Shown here: in pieces, positions 1 to 3,331 of the stretch | Layout of the letters: each line of letters begins with the position of its first letter | Position numbering within the stretch: position 1 is the stretch's first letter | NCBI GenBank assembly: GCA_943331145.2 | Contig: CALQKL020000116.1 | Span: forward strand, 1 to 6,903 | DNA: 6,903 nt | Source of the DNA: Chitinophaga pinensis | Lineage (GTDB): Bacteria > Bacteroidota > Bacteroidia > Chitinophagales > Chitinophagaceae | Direction: 5' to 3' | Notes under the pieces: model-generated | The model's database searches: none | Told to the model about the DNA's origin: nothing | The model's input: only the letters and a program-made list of their open reading frames with translations | Program-made: the position numbers and the translations under genes

Positions 1-2
1 GA

Positions 3-503
3 CATGTAAACAAACTATTGGTAAATTTCTATAAAATCAGATACAACAACCATAAAGAGGATATAAACTTTGTAGACCTGATAAACGCCTATGAAGACAC
101 GATTTATATTGATAATGTTGGATTGAAAATAAAGCAATCTACCAACGACAGCTTTCAGGTTAGCATAAAAAAAATGGTGAATGGTTCCACTCGTTTTGCT
201 GCAGATACTTCAGCCAAAATCATGCGTTACAATATTTTTCAAAAAGATTCTTTTTTATTTTTTGATAAATCTGTAGGAATAAACAAGCATGAAAAATTCA
301 GAAATCAGAATGTTGTAGTTACCATTTATGTGCCCATCGGAAAACAGATACAATTACCTTATAGCAAACAAATTGTTGTCAAAAGAAATTCAGAAATGAA
401 ATTACAATTTTGGGATGAAAGCAATGTTGAATATAGGGATTACATCATGCGGGTAGATGGTTTGTATACTTTGGATGGAAAGGCTTCTTATGATTGGGAG
501 TAG
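3..503 (+). CDS. C-terminal part of a putative PspC-domain envelope protein (5' end outside window)
   Basis: The frame is open from the left edge to a TAG at 501-503, so this is the 3' end of a longer gene; TTG or ATG codons near the edge should not be taken as its start. About 166 residues are visible. There is no membrane segment or signal peptide in this part. The region is rich in beta-strand-like alternation and contains a DTIYIDNVG stretch, then FRNQNVVVTIYVPIGKQI, then a short tail ending in RVDGLYTLDG. From memory, that pattern (a 'KFRNQ.V.V.IYVP.GK' strand pair followed by a 'M..DGL' tail) matches the C-terminal periplasmic-like region of large Bacteroidota proteins that carry a PspC domain and membrane helices upstream. 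The PspC domain itself is outside the window, so the assignment is an inference from family resemblance. A role in envelope-stress sensing is possible but nothing here shows it. Confidence 0.6.
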   Translation, partial: HVNKLLVNFYKIRYNNHKEDINFVDLINAYEDTIYIDNVGLKIKQSTNDSFQVSIKKMVNGSTRFAADTSAKIMRYNIFQKDSFLFFDKSVGINKHEKFRNQNVVVTIYVPIGKQIQLPYSKQIVVKRNSEMKLQFWDESNVEYRDYIMRVDGLYTLDGKASYDWE

Positions 504-510
504 GAAAAAA

Positions 511-555
511 GTTCAAAAGGTTTAATGCGTTCAATGGGTTCAAAAGGTTAGGGTG
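511..555 (-). repeat. Degenerate 9-bp tandem repeat, left copy
   Basis: Five consecutive 9-bp units begin at 511, 520, 529, 538 and 547, each starting with GTT: GTTCAAAAG, GTTTAATGC, GTTCAATGG, GTTCAAAAG, GTTAGGGTG. Units 1 and 4 are identical. Read on the minus strand the units are AAC followed by six variable bases (AACCTTTTG-like). A further GTT falls in the same phase at 565. The array starts just after the stop codon of the upstream gene. A related array in the opposite orientation lies at 1253-1297. No function is known to me. Confidence 0.7.
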
Positions 556-562
556 TATGGAG

Positions 563-582
563 GGGTTGAAAATTTTCAACCC
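563..582. repeat. 20-nt perfect palindrome
   Basis: GGGTTGAAAA is followed directly by its reverse complement TTTTCAACCC. As RNA it could fold into an 8-bp stem with an AATT loop. No T-run follows (the next bases are GTAAAAAC), so it is a poor rho-independent terminator, although it is the first strong hairpin after the stop at 503. Its TTTCAACC half resembles the right half of the hairpin at 793-812, so it may be a further member of the same repeat family. Confidence 0.6.
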
Positions 583-640
583 GTAAAAACATTCAATAGG
601 TTGGCATACTTTTCCATTATTAACGCCTGTTTCGATTATT

Positions 641-664
641 GTCGCCGGTTTATTAACCGGTGAC
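641..664. repeat. REP-like hairpin, type 1 (left copy)
   Basis: Arms GTCGCCGGTT and AACCGGTGAC with a TATT loop give a 10-bp stem containing one G-T wobble (644 with 661). The reverse complement of the hairpin at 1013-1036 matches it at 21 of 24 positions. Two of the three differences are the two sides of one pair (642/663, T-A here, G-C in the other copy), so pairing is preserved. The third difference is in the loop. Confidence 0.75.
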
Positions 665-708
665 TGTAAATGATTTCCAAAATTTAGATTCATCTACTAT
701 TTTTTCCC

Positions 709-725
709 ATCGGTTTTTAACCGAT
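709..725. repeat. REP-like hairpin, type 2 (left copy)
   Basis: Arms ATCGGTT and AACCGAT flank a TTT loop, giving a 7-bp perfect stem. Bases 710-725 are identical to the reverse complement of 952-967. The T-rich loop here and the A-rich loop in the other copy show that the two copies point in opposite directions. Confidence 0.7.
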
Positions 726-792
726 ACCATTATTTTAATTCCGTGTAATAAATTTCATTTTAAATTGCCTATGTTTTTGAATTTTTTGATAG

Positions 793-812
793 CCCACGGT
801 TTCAACCGTGGG
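793..812. repeat. REP-like hairpin, type 3
   Basis: Arms CCCACGGTT and AACCGTGGG are perfectly complementary over 9 bp around a TC dinucleotide; opening the innermost pair gives an 8-bp stem with a TTCA loop. It is the strongest hairpin of the island. Palindromes of this CCCACGGTT...AACCGTGGG form recur, to my recollection, in intergenic DNA of many Bacteroidota. Partial, decayed copies appear in the same orientation at 860-872 and 915-927. Confidence 0.7.
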
Positions 813-828
813 AGGGTAAAATTCCTAT

Positions 829-851
829 GGTGTCTTTTATAAACCAGCGTC
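829..851. repeat. Decayed type 1 repeat copy
   Basis: The right part, AACCAGCGTC at 842-851, resembles the right arm AACCGGCGCC of the hairpin at 1013-1036. The similarity continues into the flank: CAATAAAAATTTC here against CAATGAAAAATGC there. The left part (GGTGTC at 829-834) is a weak match to GGCACC. The hairpin no longer pairs well, so this looks like an eroded copy. It lies over the symmetry centre of the island, so it is not part of the mirror pair. Confidence 0.4.
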
Positions 852-859
852 AATAAAAA

Positions 860-872
860 TTTCAACCTTGGG
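860..872 (+). repeat. Half copy of the type 3 repeat
   Basis: TTTCAACCTTGGG differs by one base from TTTCAACCGTGGG in the hairpin at 793-812 and is followed by a similar purine-rich run. The matching left arm is absent (the preceding bases are AATAAAAA), so no hairpin can form. It has the same orientation as the intact copy. Confidence 0.45.
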
Positions 873-891
873 AAAGGATAATGTAAATCGT

Positions 892-927
892 AATATCATT
901 TCTAATTGCCAAAATTTCAATCGTGAG
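892..927 (+). repeat. Type 3 repeat copy with internal deletion
   Basis: Bases 892-910 match 751-769 at 16 of 19 positions in direct orientation and end in the shared ATTGCC. Five bases later TTCAATCGTGAG (916-927) resembles TTCAACCGTGGG of the intact hairpin. In the intact copy the same two blocks are 31 bases apart. The simplest reading is a direct duplication of the 751-812 unit that later lost about 26 bases, including the left arm of the palindrome. Confidence 0.5.
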
Positions 928-952
928 TTGAAAAAAATCATTACAAATACAA

Positions 953-967
953 TCGGTTAAAAACCGA
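953..967. repeat. REP-like hairpin, type 2 (right copy, inverted)
   Basis: Arms TCGGTT and AACCGA with an AAA loop form a perfect 6-bp stem. It is the inverted partner of 709-725. It is flanked on both sides by a 10-nt direct repeat TACAAATACA (942-951 and 972-981), which might be a duplication scar or chance in AT-rich DNA. Confidence 0.65.
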
Positions 968-1012
968 AACCTACAAATACATGCAGCTTTTAAAGTACAA
1001 AAAACATTCACA

Positions 1013-1036
1013 GGCACCGGTTAAGAAACCGGCGCC
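1013..1036. repeat. REP-like hairpin, type 1 (right copy, inverted)
   Basis: Arms GGCACCGGTT and AACCGGCGCC around an AAGA loop give a 10-bp stem with one A-C mismatch on this strand (1016/1033), which reads as a G-T wobble on the other strand. That wobble is at the same place as in the copy at 641-664 once that copy is inverted, so both copies point outward from a common centre and are most stable on opposite strands. Confidence 0.75.
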
Positions 1037-1059
1037 AATGAAAAATGCATCCAAACTTT

Positions 1060-1084
1060 GATGATTGGTGAAAACACCAACATC
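1060..1084. repeat. Bulged hairpin
   Basis: GATG-A-TTGGTG, an AAAA loop, then CACCAA-CATC form a 10-bp stem with a single bulged A at 1064. It does not share the CGGTT/AACCG core of the neighbouring elements. It is about 230 bases upstream of the predicted gcvT promoter, and no T-run follows. A role as terminator or small-RNA structure is not supported by anything else seen. Confidence 0.45.
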
Positions 1085-1185
1085 GGCAGACCTAAATAAA
1101 ATACGATACTTGATTCTGGATGATATAAGGTTTAAATCGCTTTGCTGGTTTGAAATTTAATGGTTTAATGGTTGAAGTCTGTTCC

Positions 1186-1220
1186 AACAACAAACAATAA
1201 ACAACAAACCACAAACAAAG
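1186..1220 (+). repeat. AAC-rich low-complexity tract
   Basis: The stretch is built almost only from A and C, as irregular AAC/AAAC units (AACAACAAACAATAAACAAC and so on), interrupted by one T and ending in a G. The rest of 1085-1252 holds no gene, RNA or clear structure that I can see; 1150-1180 contains a few GGTTTAATGG-like words that recall the 9-bp repeats without regular spacing. Confidence 0.45.
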
Positions 1221-1252
1221 AATAAGTAACTGATTTTTCGTAAAATACATCC

Positions 1253-1297
1253 AACCTCTAAAACATCTCAAACATCACAAACCTCTCAAACCTTTTA
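1253..1297 (+). repeat. Degenerate 9-bp tandem repeat, right copy
   Basis: Five 9-bp units follow each other without gaps: AACCTCTAA, AACATCTCA, AACATCACA, AACCTCTCA, AACCTTTTA, with AACGTC in phase after them. All start with AAC. The array at 511-555 gives the same AAC-plus-six pattern on the opposite strand, so the two arrays face each other across the intergenic region. This copy sits immediately upstream of the gcvT promoter -7 element and covers the -33 area. Confidence 0.7.
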
Positions 1298-1311
1298 ACG
1301 TCTTTTTTATT

Positions 1312-1319
1312 TACATTTG
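1312..1319 (+). promoter_or_regulatory. Predicted -7 promoter element for gcvT-comB
   Basis: TACATTTG fits the Bacteroidota TAnnTTTG -7 consensus exactly and lies 17 bases before the gcvT ATG, which would give a leader of only about 10-15 nt. No good TTTG-like -33 element is present at the usual 19-21 base distance; the 9-bp repeat array occupies that area. No glycine riboswitch-like structure is seen in the leader. Confidence 0.5.
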
Positions 1320-1336
1320 CCCACAAATCATCAAAA

Positions 1337-2422
1337 ATGAAACAAACCCCATTTACAAATAAACATATCGCACTTGGTGCAAAGATGGCAGAATTCGCAG
1401 GATTCAATATGCCCATTTCTTATACTGGCATAAACGACGAACATGCTGCCGTTAGAAAAAATGCAGGTGTTTTTGATGTGAGTCATATGGGAGAGTTTGT
1501 TTTGAAAGGCTCAGGCGCATTGGATTTGATTCAACGCATTACCACAAATGATGCTGCTAAATTAACAAACGGAAAAGCGCAATACAGTTGCATGCCAAAC
1601 AATGATGGTGGAATTGTAGATGATTTATTGGTGTATTGTTTGGAACAAAATCAATCATACATGCTTGTAGTAAATGCAGGTAATATTGATAAAGATTGGA
1701 ACTGGATTGTTGCACACAACACCGAAAATGTAGAGATGCATAACATCTCAGCAAAAACAGCACTATTGGCCATTCAAGGTCCAAATGCGACTAAAATATT
1801 ACAAACCTTAACGGATTTAGATTTGTTGAACTTGCAATACTACACTTTTGTAAAAGGGACATTTGCGGGAATTGAAAACGTGTTGATCAGTGCAACAGGT
1901 TATACAGGCGCTGGCGGTGTAGAAATTTATTTTGAAGATAAAGACAATGATGCTGAAACTATTTGGAATGCTATTTTTGAAGCTGGTGCTTCATCTGGCA
2001 TTAAACCTATCGGCTTAGGCGCAAGAGATACCCTGCGTTTGGAAATGGGTTTTTGTTTATACGGCAATGATATTGATGACACCACTTCTCCTATTGAAGC
2101 TGGTTTGGGTTGGATTACCAAGTTCACCAAAGACTTTACAAATTGCAAAACTTTTGAAAATCAAAAACTTCAAGGGGTTACAAAAAAATTGGTTGGTTTT
2201 GAAATGGTTGAGCGTGCAATCGCACGTCACGATTACGAAATCATTGATGAAGCTGGTACCATAATAGGGAAAGTAACTTCAGGAACGCAATCGCCTTCAT
2301 TAAATAAAGCCATCGGAATGGGATATGTAAATATTGAACACGCCAAAATTGGAACCAATATTTTTATCCGCGTTCGCAATAATCCAGCAAAAGCTGTTGT
2401 TGTAAAAATTCCTTTCGAATAA
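1337..2422 (+). CDS. gcvT: Glycine cleavage system T-protein (aminomethyltransferase)
   Basis: The protein transfers the one-carbon unit from the aminomethyl-lipoyl group of H-protein to tetrahydrofolate, giving 5,10-methylene-THF, ammonia and dihydrolipoyl H-protein; it acts in the cytoplasm. At 361 residues it has the normal family length. Visible hallmarks are GVFDVSHMGE (44-53), GGIVDDLLVY (91-100) with the conserved Asp pair at 95-96 that includes the family's catalytic aspartate, LLAIQGPNA (143-151), the folate-site region TGYTGAGGVEIY (187-198), GARDTLRLEMG (228-238), PIEAGLGW (252-259) and a C-terminal barrel with GKVTSGTQSPSL (311-322). The ATG at 1337 begins a canonical N-terminus (KQTPFTNKHIALGAKM). 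No Shine-Dalgarno is seen, which is usual in this phylum. The gene heads a probable two-gene transcript with comB 11 bp downstream. The genes for P- and H-protein are not in the window. Confidence 0.96.
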   Translation: MKQTPFTNKHIALGAKMAEFAGFNMPISYTGINDEHAAVRKNAGVFDVSHMGEFVLKGSGALDLIQRITTNDAAKLTNGKAQYSCMPNNDGGIVDDLLVYCLEQNQSYMLVVNAGNIDKDWNWIVAHNTENVEMHNISAKTALLAIQGPNATKILQTLTDLDLLNLQYYTFVKGTFAGIENVLISATGYTGAGGVEIYFEDKDNDAETIWNAIFEAGASSGIKPIGLGARDTLRLEMGFCLYGNDIDDTTSPIEAGLGWITKFTKDFTNCKTFENQKLQGVTKKLVGFEMVERAIARHDYEIIDEAGTIIGKVTSGTQSPSLNKAIGMGYVNIEHAKIGTNIFIRVRNNPAKAVVVKIPFE

Positions 2423-2433
2423 ATGTTTTAAAA

Positions 2434-3168
2434 ATGAGTTTAGATAAAAAACCAGAATTATACACCTCCCTTTCTCCAGCACTTTTAAACTTATACGATA
2501 TCAATTCCAGTATCGTAGTAATCATCGATGTGTTGAGGGCTACATCTACTATTGCAGCAGCTTTATACAATGGTGCAAAAGAAGTTATTCCGGTTAATAA
2601 CGTGAGTGATTGTATTCAAATTGGTAAAGCCATGAATGCCATTACGGCTGGCGAACGCGATGGAAAAGTTGCCGAAGGTTTACAATATGGAAACTCTCCT
2701 TTTGAATATCCACGCTCATTTGTCGAAAATAAAACCTTGGTTTTAACCACTACAAATGGCACCAAATTGCTTCACATGGCCAATAATAACGGCGCTGCCG
2801 AAATTGTTACTGGCTCTTTTGCCAATCTTGATGCCATTTGCGATTATCTTATAAAAATGAATAAGCCAGTTCTTCTCGCTTGTTCTGCCTGGAAAGATAA
2901 AGTTAATATCGAAGACACCATGTTTGCAGGTGCGGTTGTACATCAAATTAAACAACACTTCAACATCAATTGTGACGCTTCTAAAATGGCCGAAGGTTTG
3001 TATTTATCTGCTAAACCAGATTTATATGAATTCATGAAAGTTCAACAAGCATCGCATTACTTACGCTTATCTGGCTTTGGTTTGGAAAAAGACCTTAGAC
3101 ATTGTTTAACACCCAACACCGCAAATGTGTTGCCTGTTTTTAAAGAAGGAAAATTGGTTTGTCGTTAA
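2434..3168 (+). CDS. comB: 2-phosphosulfolactate phosphatase family protein (ComB)
   Basis: Family members are Mg-dependent acid phosphatases that hydrolyse (2R)-2-phospho-3-sulfolactate to sulfolactate, the second step of coenzyme M synthesis in methanogens. The 244-residue length is typical. Conserved blocks seen are VVIIDVLRATSTI (28-40), GERDGK (73-78), YGNSPFEY (85-92), TTTNGT (105-110), CSAWKDKVNIEDTMFAGAVV (150-169) and GFGLEKDLRHCLTPN (214-228); acidic residues in the first and third-last of these are plausible metal ligands. It starts 11 bp after gcvT, which implies cotranscription. Homologs are widespread in bacteria that make no coenzyme M, including Bacteroidota, so the family is clear but the physiological substrate is not. 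A role in making a sulfonated metabolite is possible; nothing else in the window supports it. Confidence 0.88.
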   Translation: MSLDKKPELYTSLSPALLNLYDINSSIVVIIDVLRATSTIAAALYNGAKEVIPVNNVSDCIQIGKAMNAITAGERDGKVAEGLQYGNSPFEYPRSFVENKTLVLTTTNGTKLLHMANNNGAAEIVTGSFANLDAICDYLIKMNKPVLLACSAWKDKVNIEDTMFAGAVVHQIKQHFNINCDASKMAEGLYLSAKPDLYEFMKVQQASHYLRLSGFGLEKDLRHCLTPNTANVLPVFKEGKLVCR

Positions 3169-3185
3169 TTACACAAACCTTTACA

Positions 3186-3212
3186 AAACAATTTATTATT
3201 AAAAAATTGTTT
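3186..3212 (+). terminator. Weak AT-rich hairpin after comB
   Basis: AAACAATTT (3186-3194) and AAATTGTTT (3204-3212) form a 9-bp stem with a 9-base loop, 17 bases after the comB stop. The stem has a single G-C pair and only a short pyrimidine run (TTTACTTCTCC) follows, so termination would be weak. It is the only candidate between comB and the next gene. Confidence 0.3.
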
Positions 3213-3262
3213 ACTTCTCCACAATCTGCCATGTTCTAATCTTTACTTCTAACATTTTCCTT

Positions 3263-3270
3263 TACTTTTG
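3263..3270 (+). promoter_or_regulatory. Predicted -7 promoter element for the SNF2 gene
   Basis: TACTTTTG matches TAnnTTTG and lies 61 bases before the TTG start at 3332. No convincing -33 TTTG is found about 20 bases upstream. If used, transcription would begin near 3274-3280, separating the SNF2 gene from the gcvT-comB transcript. Confidence 0.4.
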
Positions 3271-3273
3271 CTA

Positions 3274-3305
3274 ATTGCACTTTTCTGAATCGAAAAAATT
3301 GCAAT
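3274..3305 (+). promoter_or_regulatory. Imperfect hairpin at the predicted 5' end of the SNF2 mRNA
   Basis: ATTGCA (3274-3279) pairs with TGCAAT (3300-3305), and inside this TTTTC (3281-3285) pairs with GAAAA (3292-3296) around a TGAATC loop, leaving a small internal loop. It starts where transcription from the 3263-3270 element would begin and ends 26 bases before the start codon, leaving the Shine-Dalgarno free. It could stabilise the transcript or bind a regulator as DNA; both are inference. Confidence 0.3.
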
Positions 3306-3317
3306 AACTAAACCATT

Positions 3318-3323
3318 AAAGGA
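3318..3323 (+). promoter_or_regulatory. Ribosome binding site that fixes a TTG start
   Basis: AAAGGA lies 8 bases before the TTG at 3332. An in-frame TAA at 3317-3319 rules out any start further upstream, and the next in-frame ATG (3449) would delete about 39 residues that lead into the first zinc motif. TTG at 3332 is therefore preferred; ATT at 3329 is the only nearby alternative. Confidence 0.6.
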
Positions 3324-3331
3324 AATTTATT

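Larger units (their letters stand above)
641..1036. repeat. Composite island of REP-like palindromes in mirror-symmetric order
   Basis: Five hairpins share the core CGGTT-loop-AACCG: 641-664, 709-725, 793-812, 953-967 and 1013-1036. Decayed copies lie between them. The outer two pairs are arranged as a mirror image about position 838.5: the centre-to-centre distance is 64.5 bases on both sides. The arms 641-725 and 952-1036 are both 85 bases long and align in inverted orientation without gaps, 61 of 85 positions matching by my hand count, including 24 of 44 in the spacer. This looks like REP/BIME-type elements, which in other bacteria are mobilised by IS200-like RAYT transposases. No such transposase is in the window, so that link is inference. 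Confidence 0.65.

Noticed and set aside
445..693. 82-codon minus-strand open frame rich in N-L-L/N-P-L
   Set aside because: The repetitive peptide is produced by the 9-bp repeat (three codons per unit) and the frame overlaps the end of the upstream gene; no start signals.
660..842. 60-codon plus-strand open frame in the intergenic region
   Set aside because: It runs through two hairpins and their AT-rich spacers, has no ribosome binding site, and its translation shows no recognisable pattern.
942..981. TACAAATACA direct repeats as a target-site duplication around the hairpin at 953-967
   Set aside because: Ten bases of A/T/C-rich sequence can recur by chance here, and the mirror arrangement shows the hairpin belongs to a longer repeat arm, so a simple insertion flanked by this duplication does not fit.
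641..1036. CRISPR array
   Set aside because: The palindromes differ in sequence and orientation, the intervals vary and share inverted similarity, and no cas gene is present.
504..1336. Glycine riboswitch upstream of gcvT
   Set aside because: No tandem aptamer-like conserved core is seen, and the predicted gcvT leader is too short to contain one.
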